A stretch of 64,000 nt of DNA from Zunongwangia atlantica 22II14-10F7 (GCF_002094855.1 NZ_ARYN01000002.1:124001-188000), one strand, 5' to 3'. Shown: positions 33,993-43,175, numbered from the stretch's first letter. Numbers and translations are program-made. Notes: a model not told the origin generated them from the sequence alone.

Positions 33993-35513
33993 TTACTTTT
34001 TAAGTTTTATTGAGTATAAATCCTTTCTGCGATCCTTTAAATTACGTACACTGCCAAAATTATGTAATTCTTTAAGCAAATCTAGATCTACATCTGCAAG
34101 TAGTGTACTTTCCGTATTAGGAGTGGCTTCTGCTTTAACTCCGTTAACAGGAAAAGCAAAGTCAGACGGAGTTAACACCGCACTCTGCGAATACTGTATA
34201 TCCATATTGTTAACTTTTGGCAGGTTTCCTACAGAACCTGCTATTGCCACATAACATTCATTTTCTACTGCTCGTGATTGCGCACAAATTCTAACTCTAG
34301 AATATCCATTTTGAGTATCGGTCATAAATGGAACAAACAAAATGTTCATTCCTTCTTCTGCCAATAACCTTGGAAGCTCTGGAAATTCTACATCATAACA
34401 AATCAAAACACCTATTTTCCCACAATCTGTATCAAAAGTTTGCAATTTGGTGCCGCCTTTCATTCCCCAGGCAGATTCTTCAGCCGGAGTAATATGCAGT
34501 TTTTCGTATCGCTCGTAACTTCCGTCTCGACGACATAAAAAACCAACATTATACATATGCTCACCAATAACCTGTGGCATACTTCCGGTTATGATATTAA
34601 TGTTATAGGTAATAGCAAAATCGATAAATGTTTCCAGTAATTTATCGGTATAAGTTGAGAGTCCTCGTATAGCTTCAGCCTCATTTAAATGATTAAATTC
34701 AGCCATCAGCGGTGCATTAAACAATTCAGGAAAAAGAATAAAATCGCTTTGATAATCACTAACAGCGTCTACAAAGAATTCGATTTGAGAAACCAGCGCG
34801 TCAAAATTCTTAAATAAGCGCATTTGCCATTGCACCAAACCCAACCGAACAACGGTTTTAGTACTTTCTATTAGTTTTTGAGGTTTGGTATAATAAATAT
34901 TATTCCATTCCATTAAAACAGCATATTCTTTGCTCTCATGATCACCAGAAAGGTATCCTTTAATTACCTTCTTTACGTGAAAATCGTTAGAAAGCTGAAA
35001 AGATAAAACAGGATCATGAATTTCCTGAAGTTTTACTTTATCTATATATTTTTTAGGAGTAAGTTCTTTGGCGTATTTAGCAAAATTAGGAATCCTGCCA
35101 CCAAAAATTATAGACTTCAAATTAAGCTGCTCACATAATTCTTTTCGGGCTTCGTATAAACGACGCCCCAAACGTCTCCCACGGTACTCGGGATGTATAA
35201 AAACATCAATTCCGTAGAGAACATCACCGTTTTTGGTATGATTAGAGAAGTTTTCTCCGCCAATAATATCTTCGTAAGTATGATTATCATCAAACTTATC
35301 GTAATCTACTATAATTGAAAGGGCACAACCAGCGATTTTATTATCGATTACGATACAAAACTGTCCGTCTGGAAATTTTTTGACTAAAGTTTTAATTTCA
35401 GCAGCGCTCCAGTAATCATCTGGCATACCGCTATAACTTTTTATCATGGAAACTTTAAGTTCTTTATAATCCTGAACTTTTAAGTTTCTAAGCTCTATTG
35501 TAGGTGTCTCCAT
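33993..35513 (-). CDS. GNAT acetyltransferase fused to carbon-nitrogen hydrolase (nitrilase)
   Basis: A 506-residue two-domain protein. Residues 1 to about 200 are a GNAT domain with the CoA motif VFIHPEYRGRRLGRRLYEARKEL; the rest is a nitrilase-superfamily domain whose triad is visible as Glu in LFPELFNAPL, Lys in YEKLHITPAEE and Cys in GVLICYDVEFPELPRLLAEE. The domain order is known from proteins in many bacteria, where it is annotated bifunctional. The combination implies an acetylation and hydrolysis of the same small amide, unproven. An 86-base gap with no terminator follows the response regulator genes upstream. Confidence 0.88.
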   Translation of the reverse strand: METPTIELRNLKVQDYKELKVSMIKSYSGMPDDYWSAAEIKTLVKKFPDGQFCIVIDNKIAGCALSIIVDYDKFDDNHTYEDIIGGENFSNHTKNGDVLYGIDVFIHPEYRGRRLGRRLYEARKELCEQLNLKSIIFGGRIPNFAKYAKELTPKKYIDKVKLQEIHDPVLSFQLSNDFHVKKVIKGYLSGDHESKEYAVLMEWNNIYYTKPQKLIESTKTVVRLGLVQWQMRLFKNFDALVSQIEFFVDAVSDYQSDFILFPELFNAPLMAEFNHLNEAEAIRGLSTYTDKLLETFIDFAITYNINIITGSMPQVIGEHMYNVGFLCRRDGSYERYEKLHITPAEESAWGMKGGTKLQTFDTDCGKIGVLICYDVEFPELPRLLAEEGMNILFVPFMTDTQNGYSRVRICAQSRAVENECYVAIAGSVGNLPKVNNMDIQYSQSAVLTPSDFAFPVNGVKAEATPNTESTLLADVDLDLLKELHNFGSVRNLKDRRKDLYSIKLKK

Positions 35514-35599
35514 CTTCTATAAACCATGTTTAATTCTGAAAACGAAGATACTATCTAAAAATTTAGATTTTCAAAAAATGAAGCTAAAAACAGGGAATA

Positions 35600-36226
35600 T
35601 TAGATTGTACAATAATTGTTTTTAATGGCATAAACGGCAAGCCCTACCCTACTTTTTATATCTAGTTTTACAAAAAGACTTTCTCTATACCCATCAATTG
35701 TTTTTGGGCTTAAATTCATTTCTGCTGCAATTTCTTTGTACGTCATTTCTGTACAAACGTATTTTAGAAATTCTATTTCTCTATCTGTAAATTGCTCTTT
35801 AGCACGTTCTTTTCTCTCCAGTTCCTCCATCACTTCTTTATCTATGTAATAACCGGTATCTGTAACGCTATCTAAGGCTTTCTTAAATTTATCTGGATCG
35901 ATATCTTTAAGTAAATAACCCCTACATCCAAAACTTAGCATTTTTAAAAGAATTTCTTCATCGTCTTCCATTGTTAAGGCCATAGCTTTTTGCTTGGGAA
36001 ACTCCTGCTTAAGCCATTGCATTGTCTGAAGACCATCCATCACCGGCATACGAACATCTAACAAGATAAGATCTGGACGTAAATCCATTTTCCTTAAATT
36101 ATCCTGAAGTTCTTTTCCGTTTTTATAAACTGCCTTAATCCGATAACCATCGAAAGAATCGACTAATCCTTTTAAAGATTGGCCAAAGAGTACATGGTCA
36201 TCGACTATAATTATCGATTTACTCAT
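35600..36226 (-). CDS. Response regulator, NarL/LuxR family
   Basis: Receiver domain at residues 1-120 with the acidic pair in VDDHVLF, phosphoacceptor Asp57 in LILLDVRMPVMDG, and Lys in RGYLLKDIDPDKF. A LuxR-type helix-turn-helix at about 145-205 (FTDREIEFLKYVCTEMTYKEIAAEMNLSPKTIDGYRESLF) completes a typical 208-residue DNA-binding response regulator. The target is unknown. It overlaps the kinase gene by eight bases, and the pair should be coexpressed. Confidence 0.93.
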   Translation of the reverse strand: MSKSIIIVDDHVLFGQSLKGLVDSFDGYRIKAVYKNGKELQDNLRKMDLRPDLILLDVRMPVMDGLQTMQWLKQEFPKQKAMALTMEDDEEILLKMLSFGCRGYLLKDIDPDKFKKALDSVTDTGYYIDKEVMEELERKERAKEQFTDREIEFLKYVCTEMTYKEIAAEMNLSPKTIDGYRESLFVKLDIKSRVGLAVYAIKNNYCTI

Positions 36227-37007
36227 TTGATTGACTAGGTTGTTTTGGATAGTGCAAAGATATAGAAGTTCCCCGACCGGGAAAAGATTCTAGCTTAAAT
36301 TGACTATTAATTAAATGAGACCTATTTTGCATATTAAATAGTCCATTACTGCGATCTACCTTCTCGATATCAAAGCCTACACCATCATCCTCACAAATTA
36401 TAAAAAGCTCATTTTCAAGATATTCAAAACAAACCTTTAAATGATCTGCCCCAGAATGTTTAATAACATTAGAAAAAAATTCCTGTAATATTCTAAAAAT
36501 TACAAGGCTATCTTTTTGATCTACAACAAATATTTTACCATTTGTGGTAAAATTTGTTTTAATAACGTTAAGTCTAGAAAATCGATCCAGCTCTGTTTGA
36601 ACCGACTTCTCTAAACCGGCACTTCCTATAACGTCACTGTTTAAAGATTTTGAAAGTGCTCTAACTTCCTGCAACGAATTAGCCACCACATTTTTAATAT
36701 CTACAAGAGTTTCCTGTTCTATTTTATGTGCGGCACTGGCCATATTCAATTGCATTTTTGCTACAGACAATAATTGCCCAATGTTATCATGCAATTCCCA
36801 ACCAATATTCTTTAAAGTTTGCTCCTGAATTTCAATTTTTGTGTTCGAAATTTCCTTTTCATAATACTGTTCAGCTTCTATCTTTTCTCTTAATAATTTA
36901 TTTTTTCTACGCTGGTAGGTTACAAAAAATGCGATGATAAAAGTACCCAGGCAAAAGCAAACAAAGATTACATAAGCTATCAATAAAACTTCTTCCTTAA
37001 GTAGCAT
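36219..37007 (-). CDS. Histidine kinase, HisKA_3 (NarX/LiaS) type
   Basis: A 262-residue membrane kinase with one transmembrane helix at residues 5-29, a coiled-coil linker (about 35-65) and the dimerisation motif WELHDNIGQLLSVAK, with His73 as the phosphoacceptor. The ATPase domain shows FSNVIKHSGADHL (N box) and CEDDGVGFDI (G1 box). There is almost no extracytoplasmic part, so it probably senses through the adjacent multi-pass membrane protein. The cognate response regulator lies directly downstream. Confidence 0.9.
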   Translation of the reverse strand: MLLKEEVLLIAYVIFVCFCLGTFIIAFFVTYQRRKNKLLREKIEAEQYYEKEISNTKIEIQEQTLKNIGWELHDNIGQLLSVAKMQLNMASAAHKIEQETLVDIKNVVANSLQEVRALSKSLNSDVIGSAGLEKSVQTELDRFSRLNVIKTNFTTNGKIFVVDQKDSLVIFRILQEFFSNVIKHSGADHLKVCFEYLENELFIICEDDGVGFDIEKVDRSNGLFNMQNRSHLINSQFKLESFPGRGTSISLHYPKQPSQSNE

Positions 37008-37737
37008 AAAAAGAGAATTTAAGATTTAGTTTACTATGCTTCATAGCCATTAAATAGCCTATTACACATAGGCTATAGAGTACAACATTACAAACTTTTA
37101 TCACAAACACCATTAGCATTGAAAACTCATAACTATCCCAGGTAAAATACTTAGAATAGATAAACAACGGCGTAGTTAAAAGATAAAATATAAAAATACC
37201 AATGGTAAAATAGAAGCCAAAAAACTTATAAAATGAAATAAATTGTTCTGAATTCATTAAATCCAGAAAACATAAAACGCAATATATTATTACGATAATA
37301 CCACGAACAAAAGATGCATTTCCATTGGTATAAACCCAAAATCCTTCAGTTGTAAAGTATAAAATCACACATAAAAGAGCGCCGGTTATTCCAAGTATTT
37401 TAATCGTTTTCTTAAAAATTTTATTAGAGATTAAACGATGGTAAAACCAGGTATAAAATAAGATAGATACTATACAAACAATATTATAAACCCAGCCACT
37501 CCTTTCAAAAACAGTATTTCTAACATCTAGAAATTGATATTCATTTAAATAAAGTAAAGCCGCATACTTAGCCCCGGTATCTGCAAACCAGGTCCACCAA
37601 AAAAAACACATTAAGCATTTATATAAAAAGTTGCTCCTAGCGTATTTGAAATAAAAAATAGTTGAAAATATCGCTGCTGCCAGCTCGTAAAAGAAATATA
37701 AGCCTACACTTGTAAAAAACCATTCTATTAAATTCAT
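36997..37737 (-). CDS. Seven-helix membrane protein adjacent to a two-component system
   Basis: 246 residues with about seven hydrophobic helices and no recognised family. Aromatic residues are concentrated near the helix ends (MCFFWWTWF, EGFWVYTNG), and the C-terminus is basic (MKHSKLNLKFSFYA). It overlaps the kinase gene by 11 bases and the upstream gene by four, so all four genes are one transcript. A role as the sensory partner of the kinase is an inference from gene order and from the kinase's lack of a periplasmic domain. Confidence 0.65.
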   Translation of the reverse strand: MNLIEWFFTSVGLYFFYELAAAIFSTIFYFKYARSNFLYKCLMCFFWWTWFADTGAKYAALLYLNEYQFLDVRNTVFERSGWVYNIVCIVSILFYTWFYHRLISNKIFKKTIKILGITGALLCVILYFTTEGFWVYTNGNASFVRGIIVIIYCVLCFLDLMNSEQFISFYKFFGFYFTIGIFIFYLLTTPLFIYSKYFTWDSYEFSMLMVFVIKVCNVVLYSLCVIGYLMAMKHSKLNLKFSFYAT

Positions 37738-38117
37738 TCATTAGCATATTTTCCGGGAGGCCATGGTTCAACTCCATTATTAAGAGGGTCAATATCGTAA
37801 TTTATTTCGTCTGATAAATTCAGGCCAGAAGCTACAGATTTTGTTGGAGCCAAAAATACGGTAGTCAAAGAAGGTCTTTCTTCAGTTTTCTTGTAAGCTC
37901 CTAAAAAAATAGCGATTTTGGGCGCTTCAATCTCCTGTAAGACTGACTCCCGCTCTACATAATCCAAATAATTTCTTAATTCCTTAATCGTAAAAATAGT
38001 TTGATGGGTATCTACATAACCCAACCCCTTTTCCAGAAGTTCTCCTCGAGTCTCTTGCCATCTGTATTCCAGATCTTTAGCCTCTTCTACAGAAATGCAG
38101 TTTTTTGGTCGATGCAT
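37734..38117 (-). CDS. Uncharacterised 127-aa protein, first gene of the two-component cluster
   Basis: Soluble, acidic, with no signal peptide and no membrane segment. The central part (TIFTIKELRNYLDYVERESVLQE) is helical, and the C-terminal region (LTTVFLAPTK, NNGVEPWPPGKYANE) contains a Gly-Trp-Pro-Pro-Gly-type turn. I do not recognise it. Its stop overlaps the start of the seven-helix protein, so it belongs to the same transcript as the kinase and response regulator. An input, adaptor or effector role is possible. Confidence 0.6.
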   Translation of the reverse strand: MHRPKNCISVEEAKDLEYRWQETRGELLEKGLGYVDTHQTIFTIKELRNYLDYVERESVLQEIEAPKIAIFLGAYKKTEERPSLTTVFLAPTKSVASGLNLSDEINYDIDPLNNGVEPWPPGKYANE

Positions 38118-38196
38118 TGATAATGAATTATTTAACGATGAATTAATTTTAAGATAAAATTACAACTATTTTTTAGGTGTTTCAAGAAATATTTAT

Positions 38197-38221
38197 CAAA
38201 AAGGGGTGTTTTTCCCCTTTG
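38197..38221 (-). terminator. G/C-rich hairpin in the leader of the two-component cluster
   Basis: AAAGGGG and CCCCTTT pair over seven bases around a TGTTTTT loop, and on the minus strand the right arm runs into TTTTT. It lies about 80 bases before the first gene of the cluster, in the direction of its transcription, and could be a leader terminator or the second part of the pxp terminator. Confidence 0.45.
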
Positions 38222-38283
38222 CTATAAGAATCTTTTAAATTACTTTTGACTTATCATTTTAGTTAGCTAAGGTGTTTTGGGGC

Positions 38284-38362
38284 AAAAAAGTGTCGATAGA
38301 ATGTGAAGTAATTCTGAGTAGGGTCTTTATTACTTCGTTAAACGTCTAGTCGGCACTTTTTT
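38284..38362 (-). terminator. Nested hairpin terminator of the pxp operon
   Basis: Outer arms AAAAAAGTGTCGA and TCGGCACTTTTTT (with a G-U pair) enclose an inner helix GAAGTAAT/ATTACTTC. On the minus strand it begins three bases after the pxpC stop and ends in a run of T's. The inner helix is unusual for a simple terminator and may give a stable 3' end. Confidence 0.7.
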
Positions 38363-38364
38363 AT

Positions 38365-39225
38365 TTATAACGGTTTCGTTAAAGAAAATCTCACTTTTTC
38401 ATTAGTTAACTTTTGTGCGATTGTATTTATTCCGTTTTCGTTTAATTGTAAAACCCTTGGATATCCTCCCGTAGTCTGGCAATCTTTCATTAAAACGATC
38501 AATTTACCTGAAGGTGTTAGCTGAACCGTGCCCGGTACTACCGGCCCGGTAATTATAGGATCAAGATCATTTTCTAATTGTTCCTGCAGCTGTATGGCCA
38601 TTCTACTATTATTTTGATCGATACTAAATTTTAAAGATTCTAATCTATCCCTTTGTTTATCAGATAAAAAATCAAATTCTGGTCCTTTATACGCCTCGAT
38701 ATTCGATGTTTTTAGGTAGTTTTCTTTAAATTTTAAACCAGCATTGGTTTCAACTTTATTGGCTGCATCTTCCTTATAAGAAATTTCCATTCCTTTTTCC
38801 AATTTTGCATCTTTTGTAATGTTTTCATACCAACTTTTACTACCAAAAACTTCTTCAGCAGAAAAACCTCCTGAAATTGAAAGGTAAGCACGGCAACCAA
38901 AAATTCGTCTCCCAAAACTTAAAATATCGCCTGCGCTAATTTCAATAATCGTATTATTTTCGATTTCTTCATCATTAAGCTTTGCTGAAAGATGCGCTCC
39001 CGTAATGGCAATTTTAGTCGATTTACTAAACTTCAATTTTGGCCCCATCATCGTAATTTCAAGAACCGCATCATTAGCATTATTTCTTAAAATAAGATTC
39101 GCCATTCTTGCTGCATATCGATCCATCACACCACTTAATGGAACTCCATATTTCATATTTCCAAACCTTCCATAATCCTGAATACTACTAAAAAGTCCCG
39201 GTTGTAAAACTTGCATTTTACCCAT
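38365..39225 (-). CDS. pxpC: 5-oxoprolinase subunit C (biotin-dependent carboxyltransferase-like, KipA/PxpC)
   Basis: The large subunit of the PxpBC complex, which with PxpA converts 5-oxoproline to glutamate using ATP. The start LQPGLFSSIQDYGRFGNMKYG followed by PLSGVMDRYAARMANLIL is typical; SIDQNNSRMAIQLQ and LLMKDCQTTGGYPRVLQ-type residues (here VLMKDCQTTGGYPRVL) are conserved. It has 286 residues. An internal ATG (residue 4) would also fit the start. It overlaps pxpB by eight bases. Confidence 0.93.
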   Translation of the reverse strand: MGKMQVLQPGLFSSIQDYGRFGNMKYGVPLSGVMDRYAARMANLILRNNANDAVLEITMMGPKLKFSKSTKIAITGAHLSAKLNDEEIENNTIIEISAGDILSFGRRIFGCRAYLSISGGFSAEEVFGSKSWYENITKDAKLEKGMEISYKEDAANKVETNAGLKFKENYLKTSNIEAYKGPEFDFLSDKQRDRLESLKFSIDQNNSRMAIQLQEQLENDLDPIITGPVVPGTVQLTPSGKLIVLMKDCQTTGGYPRVLQLNENGINTIAQKLTNEKVRFSLTKPL

Positions 39226-39952
39226 TTCTATCTTGCTTTTTAAGTTGAAAATTACCTTGATTTACCTGCTCTTTTATACGATCATATTCAGCCCTATCTA
39301 CACTCTTAAATTTGATGTAATCTCCTGCTGAAATTTGTGTTGGAATTTCACAGTTTTTGTCAAAAAAATTCACCGGACAATTACCAATAATTTGCCAGCC
39401 ACCAGGACTCACTTTTGGGTAAATTCCGGTTTGATTTTCACCAATTCCAACAGCCCCTTTTTCGATCTTCATTCGGGGTTGAGATTTTCTTGAAATCTGA
39501 AGCTTTTTATCCAGACCTCCCAGGTACAAAAATCCGGGTAAAAAACCCATAAAATAAACTCGGTATTCTGGCTTTGTATGCAATGAAATTATTTCTGAAA
39601 TTTCCAAGTTTTTCTCTTTGGAAATAAGTTCAAGATCAATCCCAAAATCAAGGTCATAACACACCGGGATTTCAAAAACACGACTATTAATATTTTTTGT
39701 ATTATTGTTCTGCTGAAAGACTTCTTTGACAGCTTTTAAATCACTATAAACATCTTCTATAGTAACGAAGTAATTAATTAATATCGAGTTATATGTATTG
39801 ATTACTTCAACTTTTTGTTTAATATAAAGTTGCTGAATCAGGTTTTTGTAAAACAATACTTCATCTAGTACTTTCTCACTTATAATTTTCTCAAACTGAA
39901 TCAAAATTGCATTATCTCCTAACTGAGAAATATGTGGTAATTCCTTACTCAT
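39218..39952 (-). CDS. pxpB: 5-oxoprolinase subunit B (KipI/PxpB)
   Basis: The ATP-dependent carboxylase-like small subunit. Family landmarks are HISQLGDNAILIQFEKIIS at the start, RVFEIPVCYDLDFGIDLELI, YRVYFMGFLPGFLYLGGL and GAVGIGENQTGIYPKVSPGG, near the allophanate hydrolase-like C-terminal site. 244 residues, normal. It overlaps pxpA by four bases and pxpC by eight, so all three are coupled. Confidence 0.93.
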   Translation of the reverse strand: MSKELPHISQLGDNAILIQFEKIISEKVLDEVLFYKNLIQQLYIKQKVEVINTYNSILINYFVTIEDVYSDLKAVKEVFQQNNNTKNINSRVFEIPVCYDLDFGIDLELISKEKNLEISEIISLHTKPEYRVYFMGFLPGFLYLGGLDKKLQISRKSQPRMKIEKGAVGIGENQTGIYPKVSPGGWQIIGNCPVNFFDKNCEIPTQISAGDYIKFKSVDRAEYDRIKEQVNQGNFQLKKQDRNG

Positions 39953-40686
39953 GTGTTTTTGATCTTTATATTTACTTCGGAAAATTTTTGATGTAAAAAT
40001 CGTAGAATTTCAACTGAATTTTTAGTGTCGCTATGCAGGCAAAAAGTAGTTGCTTCACAAGGCAAATTCTGGCCATTTTCGGCTATGATTTTTTGCTCAT
40101 GAAACATACTAAAAACATGCTTAAAAACGGCTTCTTTTTCTTCGATCACGGCATTAGATTTCGATCTACTTACCAAGGAATAATCAGCTTCATAATTTCG
40201 ATCTGCAAAGCCTTCAAAAATGATATTCATTTTGCCTTTTGCAACTTCAGAAATTACCGAATTTAAGGGGACAAAAAGGCTAAAATTTCTTTCAATTTCA
40301 AGGAGACTTTCAATGATAATTCGCGCAATTTTTTCATCTTTTGCAGCATCATTATAAAGTGCTCCATGAGGTTTTACATGATGCAGTTTTGTTCCTTTTT
40401 TTTCAGCAATATTCTGTAATGATATAATCTGTTTCTGTATACTTTCTTTTAGTTCTCCAGCAGAAATATCTATCGAGCTTCTACCAAAGTTTTCCTTATC
40501 AGGATACGAAGGATGCGCACCAATATTTGTATTATTTGCTATGGCAAGATCTATCGTTTTTTCCATCGTTTTAAGATCGCCGGCATGGCCGCCACAGGCA
40601 ATATTACAACTGGAAATTAACGGCATTAATAAGTGATCGTAATTGCCACCTTCACCAAGATCGCAATTAATATCTATCTCTTTCAT
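39949..40686 (-). CDS. pxpA: 5-oxoprolinase subunit A (LamB/YcsF, PxpA)
   Basis: A LamB/YcsF barrel protein that hydrolyses the phosphorylated 5-oxoproline. The start EIDINCDLGEGGNYDHLLMPLI and SSCNIACGGHAGDLKTM, then GAHPSYPDKENFGRSSI and HVKPHGALYND are diagnostic and contain the conserved Asp and His residues. 245 residues. It is the first gene of the pxp set, 105 bases downstream of the Nramp transporter gene. Confidence 0.94.
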   Translation of the reverse strand: MKEIDINCDLGEGGNYDHLLMPLISSCNIACGGHAGDLKTMEKTIDLAIANNTNIGAHPSYPDKENFGRSSIDISAGELKESIQKQIISLQNIAEKKGTKLHHVKPHGALYNDAAKDEKIARIIIESLLEIERNFSLFVPLNSVISEVAKGKMNIIFEGFADRNYEADYSLVSRSKSNAVIEEKEAVFKHVFSMFHEQKIIAENGQNLPCEATTFCLHSDTKNSVEILRFLHQKFSEVNIKIKNT

Positions 40687-40791
40687 TGTCTAATTTTGCT
40701 AGGATTTTAATATAAAGTTTTTTCCGCAGAAAAGTGCAAAAGAAATGATAAGCCTTTATAAATGCTGAAATTCGATGTTTTAGGCAAGAAT

Positions 40792-42003
40792 TTATAAAAC
40801 CGTGTAGATTGATTTTGCTCCTAGGAAAATAGCTATTGCGATTACGATAAAACCAGAGATGTTTTGTGTAAGTGTATTCTTGTAATTACCTAATACTGAA
40901 GTTTTATTCACTACCCAAAAGAGAAAAATCGCGATGACCGGAAGCAAAATTCCGTTTGCGATTTGTGCAAACTGGATTAATTGGATTGGCTGAATTTTTA
41001 AAGACGAACAAAAAACGCCCAAAATCACTACAAAAGCCCAAACGGCTTTAAATTTAACCGATTTTAAGTCGGTTTGCCAACCTAAACAACCTTTTACCAC
41101 GTAAGCAGCTGCAAGTGGCGCGGTGATCGACGAGGTAATCCCTGCGGCTAAAAGTCCAATAGCCATAAACCATGATGCAAAATCTCCAAAAACAGGTTTT
41201 AAACCTTCAGCCAGATCTACTGCATTGTTTACGCCATCTAATCCAGAGGCCGCGCCACACACCAAAATCGCCATAGAAACGATTCCGCCTAAAACGATCG
41301 CAATAATTAATTCGATTTTAGCCGTTTTAAGATACTTTTTTTCTTTCCACTTCTCACTAACCAGTGATGCGTGCAAAAACAAATTATAGGGTACTACAGT
41401 AGTTCCTACCAAAGCGATCACTCCAAGAATTCCGGTAGAAATGTTATTCGGTATAAATCCGTTTAAAATTTCAGCAATATCAGGTTTTACAACAATTGCT
41501 GTGATGATAAACGCCAGACTCATTAAAATAACAAGGGCGATAAAAATCTTCTCTAAAACTTTATAATTCCCTATCCAAAGGATAGCGAATGCAATTGCTC
41601 CCACAGCAAGACTCCAAAGATTTACATCAAAATTGAGCAACCTGAACTGTTGCTCACCAAAAACGGCCTGTAATCCCAAAACTGCACCAGTAATATTACC
41701 CGCTTCGTAAGCCGCGTTACCAATCACGATAGCCGAAAAAATTAAGGCGAGTGCCAAAAATCGCCAAACCGGCTTTTTAAGTTCTGCTCTTATATTATCA
41801 CTTAATCCTTTTTGGGTAACTACGCCTAACCTGGCTGCCATTTCCTGTAAAATAATACAGGAAAAAATAGATAGTATTAACGCCCAAAGTAACGAATACC
41901 CAAAGTTAACACCGGCCAATGTACAGGCGGTCACCGTTCCCGGGCCAATAAAAGCTGCAGAAACTAATACTCCCGGGCCTAATTCTTTGAGGTAATTCTT
42001 CAA
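40792..42003 (-). CDS. Nramp-family divalent metal (or related) transporter
   Basis: About eleven transmembrane helices in 403 residues. The N-terminal helix 1 motif GPGVLVSAAFIGPGTVTACTLAG has the Nramp DPGN-like region, here GPGT, and the helix 6 motif ALVGTTVVPYNLFLHASLVSE replaces the metal-binding Met-Pro-His by Val-Pro-Tyr. Loss of the Asp-Pro-Gly-Asn and MPH ligands suggests it is not a manganese transporter. Its neighbourhood with pxpABC matches the Bacillus subtilis ycsG-kip layout. A role in 5-oxoproline or related uptake is a guess. It starts with TTG. Confidence 0.85.
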   Translation of the reverse strand: MKNYLKELGPGVLVSAAFIGPGTVTACTLAGVNFGYSLLWALILSIFSCIILQEMAARLGVVTQKGLSDNIRAELKKPVWRFLALALIFSAIVIGNAAYEAGNITGAVLGLQAVFGEQQFRLLNFDVNLWSLAVGAIAFAILWIGNYKVLEKIFIALVILMSLAFIITAIVVKPDIAEILNGFIPNNISTGILGVIALVGTTVVPYNLFLHASLVSEKWKEKKYLKTAKIELIIAIVLGGIVSMAILVCGAASGLDGVNNAVDLAEGLKPVFGDFASWFMAIGLLAAGITSSITAPLAAAYVVKGCLGWQTDLKSVKFKAVWAFVVILGVFCSSLKIQPIQLIQFAQIANGILLPVIAIFLFWVVNKTSVLGNYKNTLTQNISGFIVIAIAIFLGAKSIYTVL

Positions 42004-42020
42004 ATTATGTTTAAAAATGA

Positions 42021-43175
42021 CTATTTTTTATCCTGACTTAACGCATAGATCGCAAAAGTACCTAGCCAGTGACCACCTTCGTAAGAATCGCCAACCACAT
42101 TTGGAAAAGAATAACTCAAATGACTATCTGCCAGAGAACTTAAATGACCAAACTTCGCTGGATATTCATTTGCTAAACCGTAGAAAACCCAGGCTCGGCT
42201 AAAATTTAAACCATCTAAATGAACCAGTTTACCATCACTTCTATCTGAAACTTCTCCCACTTCTATCGAGAAATCTTCGTTCACAAGTTGCGGCATAAAA
42301 TCTTCGATCCAAAGAAAAAATGCATTTTTAGGCATAATTCTTCGCATGATATCGATCTCTTCTAAACACGGGGACAAAAAATCATAACCACTCGGCTCCC
42401 AGGTAATTGGGCAGTTATCGTCTTTTAAATAAAAATCTTTAGCGCGTTTAGAGATTAATTCTTTAAGTTCAGTATTTTCAGTCATCACCGCAAAATCGTA
42501 AGCAAAGCCTAAACCAAAAGCTGTATTGGTATGCTCTCCTACACGAATTGGATACTTAAGTTTAGGTAGAAATTCAATATATCTTGAAATAATTAAATCG
42601 GTTAAGGGTTGAAGGTTTTCATCTAATTTTGTTGCCAGTGGATCGTCCCAGGTTTTTATTTCCTGTGCCAACTTTAATAGCCAGGCCCAACCATAGGTTC
42701 TTTCATAAGAATTTTCTTCAGGGCGTTTAAAATAAGCTACTTCAGCTTTGATATTTTCAGCAGATAAAGATTGTTCTAATTTTTGACGAATTTCGTCTGC
42801 TTTTTCAAGATTTGGGAAGCGTTTTAAAAGCGCTACTAAAGACCAATGTCCATGAACCGAGCTATGCCAATCGAAACAACCATAAAAAGCAGGATGCAAC
42901 TGCGAAGGCTCTCCCATTGCTTCAGCATTAGATAAAGTTTGGCTTAGTTTATTGGGATACTCTATACTTACACATTCTAAAGGCAGTTGCGCAAGACGGT
43001 TAGCTTCCTCTAAAGTAAATTCTATAGTAGTTTCAGGATTAATGGTTTCTGTAATCGCGTCGACATCGATGATAGAATCAGATGAAGTTTCATCTGGCTT
43101 AGCGGGGTTGTTGGTTGTTTCATTTTTACAAGCTAAAAGGCTAAAAGCTGCAAAAACAAGCACTAATTTTTTCAT
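42021..43175 (-). CDS. DUF2891 lipoprotein
   Basis: A lipoprotein signal (KKLVLVFAAFSLLACKNE) places the protein in the cell envelope. The DUF2891 domain is recognisable from HPAFYGCFDWHSSVHGHWSLVALLKRFP and later YDFLSPCLEEIDIMRRI, with WIEDFMPQL. The domain is an (alpha/alpha) barrel-like fold with suspected glycan relevance, but no reaction is established. An acidic, Thr/Asp-rich spacer (residues 20-50) follows the lipobox. It lies alone, 18 bases from the Nramp gene, downstream of which it could be read. Confidence 0.85.
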   Translation of the reverse strand: MKKLVLVFAAFSLLACKNETTNNPAKPDETSSDSIIDVDAITETINPETTIEFTLEEANRLAQLPLECVSIEYPNKLSQTLSNAEAMGEPSQLHPAFYGCFDWHSSVHGHWSLVALLKRFPNLEKADEIRQKLEQSLSAENIKAEVAYFKRPEENSYERTYGWAWLLKLAQEIKTWDDPLATKLDENLQPLTDLIISRYIEFLPKLKYPIRVGEHTNTAFGLGFAYDFAVMTENTELKELISKRAKDFYLKDDNCPITWEPSGYDFLSPCLEEIDIMRRIMPKNAFFLWIEDFMPQLVNEDFSIEVGEVSDRSDGKLVHLDGLNFSRAWVFYGLANEYPAKFGHLSSLADSHLSYSFPNVVGDSYEGGHWLGTFAIYALSQDKK

